A stretch of 64,000 nt of DNA from an uncultured SAR116 cluster alpha proteobacterium. GTDB taxonomy: Bacteria > Pseudomonadota > Alphaproteobacteria > Puniceispirillales > GCA-002684695. This document shows positions 10,161 to 19,265 of the stretch, one piece after another. Positions within the stretch are counted from its first letter, which is position 1. Each line of letters opens with the position of its first letter. The stretch is from positions 1 through 64,000 of the forward strand of contig CACBIM010000010.1 in NCBI GenBank assembly GCA_902539295.1, written 5' to 3'. Under the pieces are notes generated by a model. It was not told where the DNA came from and made no database searches. It saw only the letters and a list, made by a program, of their open reading frames with translations. The translations under genes were made by a program, and so were the position numbers.

Positions 10161-11789
10161 CTATACCAACCTAGAAAAATTAGAAGCAGCCTTTACGAAG
10201 TCTTTAAAAAGAGGATGAGGCTCAAATGGCTTAGACTTTAACTCAGGATGAAATTGGACGCCTATAAACCATGGATGATTTTCGTGCTCCACTATTTCTG
10301 GTAACAAACCATCTGGGGACATTCCAGAAAATTTTAAACCAGCTCGCTCTAACTCAGATTTAAATTCAATATTTACTTCATATCGATGCCTGTGCCTTTC
10401 AAAAATAATATTTTTTTGATAGATATCTTTTACCAAGGTCCCATCAGAAATATGGCATTCATATGCGCCTAAACGCATTGACCCCCCCAAATCATCTTTA
10501 GAGGATCTTTTTTCGATACTATTTCCTTTAGTCCATTCCAATAGGAGGCCCACAATCGAAGACTTAAAAATTCCAAATTCTGACGAACCAGGATCAGGTA
10601 TATTAGTTAAATTACGAGCGGCCTCTATAACAGCCATCTGCATACCGAAGCATATTCCAAGAAATGGTATATTATTCTCTCTCGCATATTTTATTGATAA
10701 TATTTTTCCTTCTGAGCCTCTTTCACCAAATCCACCAGGAACTAAAATACCATGTATATTTTCAAAAATAGAATTAAATTTTTTTTCATCCTCAAGTTCT
10801 GATGAATCAATCCAATGAACTTTAACTTTTGTTTTATTAAATATACCTCCATGTGTGAGCGCTTCATCAAGAGACTTATAACTATCAATTAAGGATGTAT
10901 ATTTACCTACAACTGCAATATTAATTTCACCCTCAGGGTTTTTGATAGCTGATTTAATATCTAACCAGATTTTTAAGTTTGGTTCTTTGGGCTTAATCTT
11001 AAAATGATCACAAATAACTTTATCTAATCCATTTTTATTATACTCTAATGGAACATCATAAATGCTTTCTGCGTCCATAGCCTCAATTACAGATTGTTTA
11101 GGTATATTGCAAAAAAGAGCTATTTTATCCTTCTGATCATCAGGAATATGTTCTTCTGTTCTACACAAAACAATATCTGGTCTTATGCCTACAGATTGAA
11201 GCTCTTTAACAGAATGTTGTGTAGGTTTGGTTTTTAACTCCCCAGCAGCAGCAATAAAAGGCACTAAAGTTAAATGTAGAAAACAAGTTTTTTCCCTCCC
11301 TAGCTCATTGCCAAGCTGTCTTATTGCCTCAAGAAATGGAAGAGATTCAATGTCACCAACTGTTCCACCAATTTCACATAATACAAAATCTTCATTACTT
11401 ATATCTGAAATTATAAAATCTTTTATAGCATTTGTAACATGTGGGATAACCTGAATAGTCGCTCCTAAGTATTCACCTTTTCTTTCTTTAGCAATAACTT
11501 GTGAATAAATTTGACCTGTTGTAACATTATCCGACTTTTTTGCAGCCACACCAGTAAATCTTTCATAGTGCCCGAGGTCTAAATCAGTTTCTGCACCATC
11601 GTCGGTCACAAATACCTCACCATGCTGTGTTGGGCTCATTGTTCCTGGATCAACATTCAAATATGGATCTAACTTTCTTAGTCTTACTTTAAAACCTCTT
11701 GACTGAAGAATTGCTCCTAAAGCTGCTGATGCAAGCCCTTTTCCCAAGGAAGAAACCACGCCACCAGTAATAAAAATAAAATTTGGCAT
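10161..11789 (-). CDS. pyrG: CTP synthase
   Basis: Makes CTP from UTP using glutamine nitrogen and ATP. The N-terminal synthetase domain begins [19 protein letters not shown] with the ATP-binding loop and continues through [14 protein letters not shown]; the C-terminal glutamine amidotransferase domain has the nucleophile in GICFGMQ and the catalytic His/Glu in GVQFHPEL. At 542 residues it is typical. Twelve bases separate it from kdsA. Confidence 0.98.
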   Translation of the reverse strand: MPNFIFITGGVVSSLGKGLASAALGAILQSRGFKVRLRKLDPYLNVDPGTMSPTQHGEVFVTDDGAETDLDLGHYERFTGVAAKKSDNVTTGQIYSQVIAKERKGEYLGATIQVIPHVTNAIKDFIISDISNEDFVLCEIGGTVGDIESLPFLEAIRQLGNELGREKTCFLHLTLVPFIAAAGELKTKPTQHSVKELQSVGIRPDIVLCRTEEHIPDDQKDKIALFCNIPKQSVIEAMDAESIYDVPLEYNKNGLDKVICDHFKIKPKEPNLKIWLDIKSAIKNPEGEINIAVVGKYTSLIDSYKSLDEALTHGGIFNKTKVKVHWIDSSELEDEKKFNSIFENIHGILVPGGFGERGSEGKILSIKYARENNIPFLGICFGMQMAVIEAARNLTNIPDPGSSEFGIFKSSIVGLLLEWTKGNSIEKRSSKDDLGGSMRLGAYECHISDGTLVKDIYQKNIIFERHRHRYEVNIEFKSELERAGLKFSGMSPDGLLPEIVEHENHPWFIGVQFHPELKSKPFEPHPLFKDFVKAASNFSRLV

Positions 11790-11854
11790 GGTTTATTTTT
11801 ATACAACTCAAATAAAATTTTTGCTAGTTTAAAAAAATAAAAATTTGAATTCAA

Positions 11855-12166
11855 TTAATCTGTTGGGACTGCAGGTTTAGTGTCTTTATTATTATTATCT
11901 TCAATAACTTCTTGTGAAACTTCGTCAACTATTGAATTGGTTTTTTTCCCATATCCTGCAATCATTGCTAAGAGGATTGACGTACAAAAAAAAGCTATTG
12001 CTAAAAATGTTGTGGCCCTAGTTAAGAAATCTGCGGTTCCCCTTGCAGACATAAAATTATTTCCACCACCAATACCAAGTCCGCCACCCTCACTTCTTTG
12101 CATCAGAACCAAGCCAACGATCGAAATAGATATTATAATATGAATAATTAAAATTACAGTGGTCAT
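11855..12166 (-). CDS. secG: Preprotein translocase subunit SecG
   Basis: Small membrane partner of SecYE in protein export. Two hydrophobic helices (residues about 2-22 and 50-72) flank the family loop LMQRSEGGGLGIGGG and SARGTADFLTRAT. The C-terminal 30 residues are polar and variable. The length of 103 is normal, and the tpiA-secG-pyrG order supports it. Confidence 0.94.
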   Translation of the reverse strand: MTTVILIIHIIISISIVGLVLMQRSEGGGLGIGGGNNFMSARGTADFLTRATTFLAIAFFCTSILLAMIAGYGKKTNSIVDEVSQEVIEDNNNKDTKPAVPTD

Positions 12167-12236
12167 AAAAAAACTCTTGAATGCTTATATATTTGTTTTC
12201 TTCAAAATTTACAAGTTGAAAATTTACATAAAAGAG

Positions 12237-12986
12237 CTACATTGAATTTTTAATAATTTTTAAGAACTCATCTGATTTTAAACTTGCGCCCCCTACTAAA
12301 ACTCCATCAACATTATTAATTTTAAAAATTTCTGAAGAGTTTTTGGAATTAACTGATCCACCATATAAAATTGGTAGATCGTAATTAAATTGATAATTTG
12401 AACTAATAATTTCTTTTATAAATTTATGTACTTCTTCTATATCTTTTTTAGAAGCGGTATTTCCAGTGCCGATAGCCCAAACTGGTTCATATGCTATTAT
12501 TATATTATTACTTAAAAGATTATTATCATTTGAAAGATCAGACAGGCTCTGTTTAAGCTGGTCTTCTAATACAAATAGATAATCTCCTTTTTCTCTATCT
12601 TTAGAATTTTCGCCTATACAAATAATAACTTTTAGGCCAGCGGAAACTGCCTTTACAGCTTTTTGTGAAACAATACTCGATGTTTCATGGCAAAGAGATC
12701 TTCTTTCAGAATGGCCGATAATAACATATTTACATCCAGCATCCTTAATCATTTCAGCGGAAACTTGTCCAGTGAATGCACCATTATCATACATTGAACA
12801 ATCTTGGGTACCAATTGAAATTTTTGAATTTTTAAATAAATTATAAATTTCAGGTATAATTAAAAAAGACGGGAAAATAATTATTTTTTCTTCAACAAAA
12901 ACTTCATTATGTTTTAATAATCCATTTGATAGCTCAATTGCTTCATTTATATTTAAATTCATTTTCCAATTTCCAGCTACAATCAT
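12237..12986 (-). CDS. tpiA: Triose-phosphate isomerase
   Basis: Interconverts dihydroxyacetone phosphate and glyceraldehyde 3-phosphate. Catalytic motifs are all present: VAGNWKMN (Lys), IIGHSERR (His), AYEPVWAIGTG (Glu) and ILYGGSV near the phosphate site. The length of 249 is normal. First gene of the minus-strand central metabolism block, divergent from ppiD with about 100 bases between; I could not identify a convincing promoter there. Confidence 0.98.
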   Translation of the reverse strand: MIVAGNWKMNLNINEAIELSNGLLKHNEVFVEEKIIIFPSFLIIPEIYNLFKNSKISIGTQDCSMYDNGAFTGQVSAEMIKDAGCKYVIIGHSERRSLCHETSSIVSQKAVKAVSAGLKVIICIGENSKDREKGDYLFVLEDQLKQSLSDLSNDNNLLSNNIIIAYEPVWAIGTGNTASKKDIEEVHKFIKEIISSNYQFNYDLPILYGGSVNSKNSSEIFKINNVDGVLVGGASLKSDEFLKIIKNSM

Positions 12987-13090
12987 AATATATATCCATT
13001 TTTGTCAATTTATCTATTTTAATAATTTTTGTTTTGAAGTACAACCTTCAGAGTATTAAAGATGAACAAATTCACTAGATAGGTCACTAA

Positions 13091-14956
13091 ATGCTAAAGT
13101 CTATTCGAAAACATTCTAAACACCCAGTTGCAAAAATTTTTTTGGGCCTAGTATTAATTGCTTTTGCTGGTTTAGGACTTGGAAGTTTTGTTCCCTCACT
13201 TCAATTTAATAGAGACTACATAAAAGCAGGAGACACATCTATAGAGATACAAGAAATTGCTAATCAATTTAATAAACTTCGATCAGAGGTTGCTCCAGAT
13301 TTAACCATTAATGAGGCTGTTACGAAAGGTTATTTAGACTTGTTGATAACGTACCTTTCTAATGAAGCCATTATTCTTGAAGAGGCCTCTAAACAAAAAA
13401 TTACTGTTACACGGGAAAATTTAAAGAAAACTCTTTTAGAAAATGGAGCATTTCTTGATGATGATGGAAAATTTAGTCCCACAAAATTCGAAATGTCCTT
13501 ATTTAGAGCGGGTGTTTCTGAAGAAAAATATTTAGAGCTTTTAGGAAGAGATATTATAAAAAAACAGATCACAGAAACAATTTCAGAGTCAGCAAAAATA
13601 TCTGAAAAAATAATATTTGCAATAGCTGAAAAAAACTTAGAAAAAAGAAATGGAACTATTGTTGATTTAGATTTAGTCCCTTTATCAACAATAAGAAAAC
13701 CATTTGATAATGAGCTTAAAACATTTTATGATAATACTACCAGTTCATGGATTGAGCCCGCAAGAAGGTCAGGCAAGTATTTTATTCTTGATCCCAAAGA
13801 CTATGCAGATACGGTTACACTCAGTGCACAAGAACTTATCGACGAATTTGATATTAGAAGAAAAGATTACTTTAAAGAAGAAACAAGGTCAATTAATCAA
13901 ATAATTTTTGATGATAAAAGCAAAGCAGAAAAATTTCTTTCTGATTTATCAAATGAAACACAATTCAACAAGTTAGCAAAAGATAAATACAATAACGAAA
14001 ACTCAATTATTGATGACATAAAGAAGGGAGATTTACTCAACGAAATTTCAACAGTTGTATTTAATTTAAAAACAAATGAAGTAAGTGATATCATCAAAAC
14101 TGACTTAGGATACCATGTGATTAAAGTTGAAAAAATTATTCCTGCAACAGATCCAAAATTTGAGGATATAAAATTAGAACTTGAGAAAGATGTTAGATTA
14201 GATTTAGCAACTGATATTGTTTATGATATTGCAAATTTTGCAGATGACGCTTTTTCGACTGGCTCTAGTATTGATGTTGTTGCAAACAAAAAAAATCTTG
14301 AGCTTTTTTCAACAGATTATCTCGATAAGAATGGTTTAGATGTAAATAGATCCAAGCCAAAAAATAATTTACTAAGTGATAAGGTTTTTCTTGAAGTTTT
14401 ATGGAACAGTGAAAAAGATGGAAATCTTTCAATTAATGAAACCGAAGACGGAAAGTTTTTTGCTTTATCACTTTTTGATGAAAAAAAGGAATTTTTACCA
14501 AGCCTTGATGAAGTTAAAACCAAACTTGAAGTATCTTGGAAACAGAGTAAAGCAATAGAAGAAACTTTAAACAAAGCTGGAAAACTATCTGCAGCAGATG
14601 ATTTCATAAAATTTGCAAATGAAAACAATATGAAAATATCTGAAGTAAAAGGCGTATCTCAAAATGATATCAGCTATCCAAGACCTGAAATTGTTAAAAC
14701 ACTTTTCAATATAAATAAGTTAAATGAAAAACAAATTGCAGCAACAGAATTGGGCATATCTGTTGTTAGGTTTGATGATGCCATCAAACCTGAAGTAGAG
14801 GATGTCAAAAACTTAGAAAAATTACTATTAAATCCATTTAACCAATCATTAAAAAGTGATATCAACAGTGCACTTGTTTCAGAGTTATCTGAAAAGCATG
14901 AATTAGAGGTTAATAAAAGTTTAATATTGCAAGCATTAGGTCTTAACTCACCATAA
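13091..14956 (+). CDS. ppiD: PpiD/SurA-like periplasmic peptidyl-prolyl isomerase
   Basis: Membrane-anchored periplasmic folding factor. One N-terminal membrane helix (residues about 13-37, AKIFLGLVLIAFAGLGLGSF) is followed by a SurA-type chaperone region and a parvulin domain at about 255-360 (RSINQIIFDDKSKAEKF ending LGYHVIKVEKI). Total length is 621, as for PpiD. An AGG lies about ten bases before the ATG. trpE begins on the base after its stop, an alphaproteobacterial adjacency. PpiD homologues bind proteins leaving the SecYEG channel; whether the isomerase is active here cannot be judged. Confidence 0.92.
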   Translation: MLKSIRKHSKHPVAKIFLGLVLIAFAGLGLGSFVPSLQFNRDYIKAGDTSIEIQEIANQFNKLRSEVAPDLTINEAVTKGYLDLLITYLSNEAIILEEASKQKITVTRENLKKTLLENGAFLDDDGKFSPTKFEMSLFRAGVSEEKYLELLGRDIIKKQITETISESAKISEKIIFAIAEKNLEKRNGTIVDLDLVPLSTIRKPFDNELKTFYDNTTSSWIEPARRSGKYFILDPKDYADTVTLSAQELIDEFDIRRKDYFKEETRSINQIIFDDKSKAEKFLSDLSNETQFNKLAKDKYNNENSIIDDIKKGDLLNEISTVVFNLKTNEVSDIIKTDLGYHVIKVEKIIPATDPKFEDIKLELEKDVRLDLATDIVYDIANFADDAFSTGSSIDVVANKKNLELFSTDYLDKNGLDVNRSKPKNNLLSDKVFLEVLWNSEKDGNLSINETEDGKFFALSLFDEKKEFLPSLDEVKTKLEVSWKQSKAIEETLNKAGKLSAADDFIKFANENNMKISEVKGVSQNDISYPRPEIVKTLFNINKLNEKQIAATELGISVVRFDDAIKPEVEDVKNLEKLLLNPFNQSLKSDINSALVSELSEKHELEVNKSLILQALGLNSP

Positions 14957-16438
14957 ATGAATAAGCCTTCTAAAACTTTTATAGAAAACTACAATTCTGG
15001 CAAACCTCAATTACTTTGGGAATTCATAGTTGCAGATCTCGAAACACCTGTTTCAGCACTTATAAAGTTGACAAAAAATAAAGATTACAATTTTTTATTG
15101 GAATCTGTTGAGGGCGGTGAAAATAGGGGCAGGTATTCAGCAATTGGAATTGCACCTGATCTTATATGGAAGTGTAAAAATGGAACTTCTGAAACAGCCA
15201 AGCCTCAAAATGGAAACTTTGTTTTTGAAAAAAATAATGAAGACCCTATTAAATCTCTAAAAAAGTTAATTAAGCAATCAAGAATTGATATTCCAGAACA
15301 TTTGCCTCCTTTGTCAGCTGGTTTATTTGGTTACATAGGCTATGATATGGTCTCATACTTTGAAAATATAAAAATTAAAAATAATGATCCTTTAAATCTT
15401 CCTGAAACAATATTAATGAGACCTTCTTTAATTTGTATTTTTGATAGATTAAAAGATGAATTTATTTTAATAACACCAGTTAGAGCTAAAAAAGATATTT
15501 CTGCACTAGATGCTTGGGAGAATGGAAAAAATATTTTATCAAATGCTGTTAATGAGCTTAATGTTGGTCTTGAACATAGAAATCTTCCAGTTCAAAAAGA
15601 CACAATGCTTGATAATAATGCGCCTAGCAATTTAGAAAGATTAGATTTTTATAATTCTGTAGAGAGGGCTAAAGAATATATTAAATCAGGTGATATATAT
15701 CAGGTTGTTTTGTCACAAAGATTTGAAATTCCTTTCAAAAAATCATCAATTTCATTTTATAGGTCTTTACGAAGATTAAACCCCTCGCCTTTTCTATTTC
15801 ATTTTAATTTCAAAGATTTTTTTGTTGTTGGCTCCTCTCCAGAAATTCTTGTTCGCTTGCGAAACAATGAATGTACGATTAGGCCAATAGCTGGCACAAG
15901 GCCAAGGGGGGCAAATAAAGCTGAAGACTTATCTCTTAAAGAAGAATTACTTAATGACCCAAAAGAAAGAGCGGAGCATTTAATGCTACTGGACTTAGGA
16001 AGAAATGATGTCGGGCGCGTTTCAAAGCCAGGAAGTGTGGAAGTTACGGAAAGCTTTAGTGTTGAAATGTATTCACATGTCATGCACATAGAATCTGAAG
16101 TTAAAGGTGAATTAAGAGATGGGATGGATAGTTTAGATGCTTTAATAGCAGGTTTCCCAGCAGGAACTGTAAGCGGGGCTCCTAAAATAAGAGCAATGCA
16201 AATTATCGAAGAATTAGAAAGCGAAAAAAGAGGATTATATTCAGGCGCAGTTGGATACTTTAGTGCTTCAGGAGATTTAGATACGTGTATAGCACTGAGA
16301 ACTGGTATAATAAAAGATGGTAAATTATACGTCCAGGCAGGTGGTGGCATAGTTCATGACAGTACTAATCATGGTGAGGAATTAGAAACACGCAATAAAG
16401 CAAAGGCATTAATTAGAGCTGCAGAACTAGCAGATTAA
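14957..16438 (+). CDS. trpE: Anthranilate synthase component I
   Basis: Converts chorismate to anthranilate, the first step of tryptophan synthesis, using ammonia from TrpG. The feedback site element FLLESVEGG is present near the N-terminus. The chorismate-binding domain shows PIAGTRPRG, LDLGRNDVGRVS, FPAGTVSGAPKIRAM and VQAGGGIVHDST. The length of 493 is normal. It starts immediately after the ppiD stop with no own ribosome site evident, so coupling is likely. Its partner genes trpGDC are about 32 kb away. Confidence 0.97.
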   Translation: MNKPSKTFIENYNSGKPQLLWEFIVADLETPVSALIKLTKNKDYNFLLESVEGGENRGRYSAIGIAPDLIWKCKNGTSETAKPQNGNFVFEKNNEDPIKSLKKLIKQSRIDIPEHLPPLSAGLFGYIGYDMVSYFENIKIKNNDPLNLPETILMRPSLICIFDRLKDEFILITPVRAKKDISALDAWENGKNILSNAVNELNVGLEHRNLPVQKDTMLDNNAPSNLERLDFYNSVERAKEYIKSGDIYQVVLSQRFEIPFKKSSISFYRSLRRLNPSPFLFHFNFKDFFVVGSSPEILVRLRNNECTIRPIAGTRPRGANKAEDLSLKEELLNDPKERAEHLMLLDLGRNDVGRVSKPGSVEVTESFSVEMYSHVMHIESEVKGELRDGMDSLDALIAGFPAGTVSGAPKIRAMQIIEELESEKRGLYSGAVGYFSASGDLDTCIALRTGIIKDGKLYVQAGGGIVHDSTNHGEELETRNKAKALIRAAELAD

Positions 16439-17335
16439 TTATTGCTTTAATTCTGAAGAACTTTGAGCGTATATTATCCCAAATAAAATAATAATCCCTC
16501 CAAAGAATTGTAATGCAGATAAATATTCACCTAATATAAGCCAAGCAAGAAAAGCGGCTGTAACAGGTTCACTCATTAAAGTGAGGGAAGCAAGCCCTGT
16601 TTTTACCTTCCCCAAAGCCCAAGTAATTAACCCAATTCCAATAAATTGACTTATAAAAGCCAAGCAGAATACTACTAACCAACCTGAAAAAGAATTTGGT
16701 AAAAAAGTTTCATTTGCAAATAAAACTATTACAAGCAAAGTTACTGCACTAAAAAAAGTACCAACAAAAAATATAATATAAATATTTAAATTTTTATCTC
16801 TTAAAATGCCAGTTGATAATAAATATGCAGCGTAAAAAGCTCCAGCCAAAATTGACCAAAAGTCACCAAACAAATTTTGAATGCTAAATTCTAGAGAATT
16901 ATAAAGCAATAAAACAGCACCAATAACTGAAGCTATCAAACCCACAAAGAATTTTTTTGTTATTTTTGTGGAGAATAAAATGTAACTATAAATAACAACA
17001 AATACTGGTGCCATAGAAGCAAATAAAGTCGAGTTTGCTATCGATGTTAACATTATCCCATGATGCCATGCAGCGTGATCAATACCTAAAAATATTCCTG
17101 GTAGTGCAAGATAGAAATAATTTAGTTTATCACTCTTTAATTCTGTCTTGATATTAATACTTTTGATTAAAATCAGTATAAATGGAAGGGCTAAAAAAGA
17201 TCGCCAAAAAGCTGATGAGGCAGGGTCTACTTCGCTAATTCTTACAAATAATGGACTCACTCCCAAACAAGCAGCCCCTAAAATTAAAGTCAAAGCTATA
17301 AACCAAATTGGTGGAGTTTCAATAATTTTTTTCAA
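16439..17335 (-). CDS. EamA/DMT-family transporter
   Basis: A 298-residue integral membrane protein with about ten hydrophobic helices in two EamA repeats, typical of drug/metabolite transporters. The first repeat includes FRSFLALPFILILI and the second ends GEYLSALQFFGGIIILFGI with the usual E-x-L glycine-rich tail. Members mostly export amino acids or other small metabolites; the substrate cannot be inferred. Its stop codon abuts the trpE stop, so the two converge without spacing. A second EamA gene lies in the 46 kb region. Confidence 0.88.
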   Translation of the reverse strand: MKKIIETPPIWFIALTLILGAACLGVSPLFVRISEVDPASSAFWRSFLALPFILILIKSINIKTELKSDKLNYFYLALPGIFLGIDHAAWHHGIMLTSIANSTLFASMAPVFVVIYSYILFSTKITKKFFVGLIASVIGAVLLLYNSLEFSIQNLFGDFWSILAGAFYAAYLLSTGILRDKNLNIYIIFFVGTFFSAVTLLVIVLFANETFLPNSFSGWLVVFCLAFISQFIGIGLITWALGKVKTGLASLTLMSEPVTAAFLAWLILGEYLSALQFFGGIIILFGIIYAQSSSELKQ

Positions 17336-17445
17336 TTAAAATAACACAGTTCGTTTAATTTTATCCTGCCTAGTATATATTGATTTATTTTATAATTAAA
17401 TTTGTATATTAGATTTAATTAAATTTAATTTGTAAAGGTTGGTAT

Positions 17446-17841
17446 ATGTTTAGTTTATTTATTGGAATATTTTGTATTATCGGATTGGTAATTGGAACTA
17501 TATTATCAGTATCCAATTTTGGTGTATTTTTTGATGCACCCGCGTTTGGGATTGTTATAATTGGCGCATTTTTATATTCCATTGCTTCTGGGGGCGAAAT
17601 TACAGACAGAATTGAAAATTTTGGAATAGGAGCTGTAAGATTTGGATGGTTGGGTTTGTTTATTGGCATCATAATTATGTCAGCAAGCAATATTATAATT
17701 TCTTTAGATAATATTGGACCTGCATTAGCTGTAGCGCTTTTAACACCTTTTTATGGTTATTTTATTCAAATAATAACTAATGTTTTAGTGAATAAAATGG
17801 ATTACAATAAATTCGTCGAAGAGTTAGACGACCAAAATTAG
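17446..17841 (+). CDS. Minimal MotA-like four-helix membrane protein
   Basis: A 131-residue protein with four predicted membrane helices (about 3-25, 30-50, 66-88, 91-115). The N-terminal pair resembles helices 1-2 of MotA/PomA (GTILSVSNFGVFFDAPAFG, IVIIGAFLYSIASGG). The second pair matches the MotA helix 3-4 region, especially IGPALAVALLTPFYGYF, close to the PomA/MotA consensus IGPAMAVALLTTLYG from memory. The cytoplasmic domain of about 100 residues between helices 2 and 3 is replaced by some 16 residues. No motB or flagellar gene is in the window. A strong terminator follows. The resemblance is seen; a proton-channel role is inference. Confidence 0.7.
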   Translation: MFSLFIGIFCIIGLVIGTILSVSNFGVFFDAPAFGIVIIGAFLYSIASGGEITDRIENFGIGAVRFGWLGLFIGIIIMSASNIIISLDNIGPALAVALLTPFYGYFIQIITNVLVNKMDYNKFVEELDDQN

Positions 17842-17851
17842 AGTTTTTAAT

Positions 17852-17880
17852 ACAAGTGATCACTTTTTGTGATCACTTGT
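17852..17880 (+). terminator. Rho-independent terminator of the MotA-like gene
   Basis: A perfect 12-base inverted repeat (ACAAGTGATCAC / GTGATCACTTGT) with a five-T loop begins ten bases after the MotA-like stop and is followed by TTATTTT. It lies between two convergent genes and could also stop transcription from the right, though the T-run there is poorer. Confidence 0.85.
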
Positions 17881-17885
17881 TTATT

Positions 17886-18242
17886 TTACCCGTAAATATT
17901 TGTTAATTGAATAACAGCATTAATTAGAAATAATGCAGCAAAAACCAATCCCAACCTATCAACAGGAATATCTTTAGTTTCCTTACCAAAGTTTGTTTTT
18001 GCTAATTTATCGTCCATCTCTAAAAGCAATAGTTTAAAGTTCTTTGTAAGTCTTACTAAACCAAAAGAGCCAATTAATGTAATAGCAACTATTGTTCCTG
18101 CAACAACAAGCTCTTTACCAGCTAAATCGCCAAATATAATTGTCATTGTCATTGTAATATGTGTAACTGATAAGATAGAAAGAACTATCATCATATAGTA
18201 GAAAGTATTAATTTGAAGTGTTTGTCTTTGATTTGGATCCAT
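17886..18242 (-). CDS. Three-helix membrane protein, function unknown
   Basis: I do not recognise this 118-residue protein. It has three hydrophobic segments at about 14-37 (YYMMIVLSILSVTHITMTMTIIFG), 46-66 (VVAGTIVAITLIGSFGLVRL) and 96-117 (LGLVFAALFLINAVIQLTNIYG). A charged cytoplasmic-looking stretch (LEMDDKLAKTNFGKETKDIP) separates the last two. A good GGAGA ribosome site precedes the ATG, supporting it as a real gene. It faces the MotA-like gene across the shared terminator; a functional link is not shown. Confidence 0.7.
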   Translation of the reverse strand: MDPNQRQTLQINTFYYMMIVLSILSVTHITMTMTIIFGDLAGKELVVAGTIVAITLIGSFGLVRLTKNFKLLLLEMDDKLAKTNFGKETKDIPVDRLGLVFAALFLINAVIQLTNIYG

Positions 18243-18349
18243 TAGCCTCTCCTTAATTTTTAAAAAACTATTTTTAAATTCACTATAAAATAATTATCAT
18301 TTAGATTAGATAAAAGATATTTAAAAATTGAATACCTCAGTATTAAAAA

Positions 18350-19261
18350 ATGAATAATATTATTGATAAATTTCCTCAAGGTGCTGCATGGATGGGCGGT
18401 AATTATATGGACATTTCTGAAGCAAAAATACCTGTTTTAGATTGGGGTTTTTTAAGGTCAGATGCTACTTATGATGTAGTTCATGTGTGGAACAATAGAT
18501 TTTTCCAATTAGACGAACATATTAGTAGATTTTTTGCCTCAACTGAAAAACTAAGAATGCCCTGCTCACTTAATAGAAAAGAGCTAAAAAAAATTCTTGC
18601 AGGATGCGTCAGAAGGGCCAATTTTAATAATTCCTATGTTGAGATGATTCAAACAAGAGGAATGTCTCCTACTTTTGATAGAGACCCAAGAAAATCACAG
18701 CCTAGATTTTTAGCATTTGCAATTCCATTTGGATGGATTCTTGACCCAAAAAAATTTGATACTGGCATTGATCTAGCAATAAGTAAAATAAAAAGAATTT
18801 CTCCAGAATCAGTAGATCCTAGAGTAAAAAATTATCATTGGCTTGATCTCGTGAATGGAATGTTTGAAGCTTACGATAGAGGTCATTATACTGCTGTTTT
18901 AGTTGATGAAAAAAATAATGTTCTTGAGGGGCCTGGTTTTAATATTTTTTCTTTAGATGAAAATGGGCTAAAGACACCTAAAATTGGAGTATTAGAGGGC
19001 ATTACAAGACAAACTGCAATTAGATTAGCATCAGAATTAGATATTCCCGTTCAGGAAAAATCAATTGGATCTGAAGAGTTTATTAATTCAGATGAAGCAT
19101 TTGCTACTTCAACTGCTGGAGGGATTATTCCAATTACAAAAATTAATGGGAAAAAAATCAATAACGGAAAAATTGGCAAAATCACCTCACTATTAAAAAA
19201 CCTGTATTGGGAAAAACATACAGATCCTCAATGGAGTCAAAGTGTAGATGAATTAATATAA
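18350..19261 (+). CDS. Fold-type IV PLP transaminase, (R)-amine transaminase-like
   Basis: PLP enzyme of the branched-chain/D-amino-acid aminotransferase class. Features include the GGNYMDISEAKIPVLDWGF start, the PLP lysine region SVDPRVKNYHWLDLVNGMF, EGPGFNIF, GVLEGITRQTAIRLA and STAGGIIPITKING. As I remember them, (R)-selective amine transaminases such as Arthrobacter ATA-117 share GAAW, HVWN...LDDHI, SIDPQVKN, GSGFN and TTAGG. So this is more likely an amine or D-amino-acid transaminase than IlvE. The length of 303 is slightly under ATA-117. It stands alone, ending four bases before the convergent SIS gene. Confidence 0.85.
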   Translation: MNNIIDKFPQGAAWMGGNYMDISEAKIPVLDWGFLRSDATYDVVHVWNNRFFQLDEHISRFFASTEKLRMPCSLNRKELKKILAGCVRRANFNNSYVEMIQTRGMSPTFDRDPRKSQPRFLAFAIPFGWILDPKKFDTGIDLAISKIKRISPESVDPRVKNYHWLDLVNGMFEAYDRGHYTAVLVDEKNNVLEGPGFNIFSLDENGLKTPKIGVLEGITRQTAIRLASELDIPVQEKSIGSEEFINSDEAFATSTAGGIIPITKINGKKINNGKIGKITSLLKNLYWEKHTDPQWSQSVDELI

Positions 19262-19265
19262 GGAA

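Noticed and set aside
15799-16350. 183-residue ORF on the minus strand inside trpE
   Set aside because: It is antisense to strongly conserved trpE sequence, has no ribosome site or recognisable motifs, and its proline- and serine-rich composition is typical of antisense reading.
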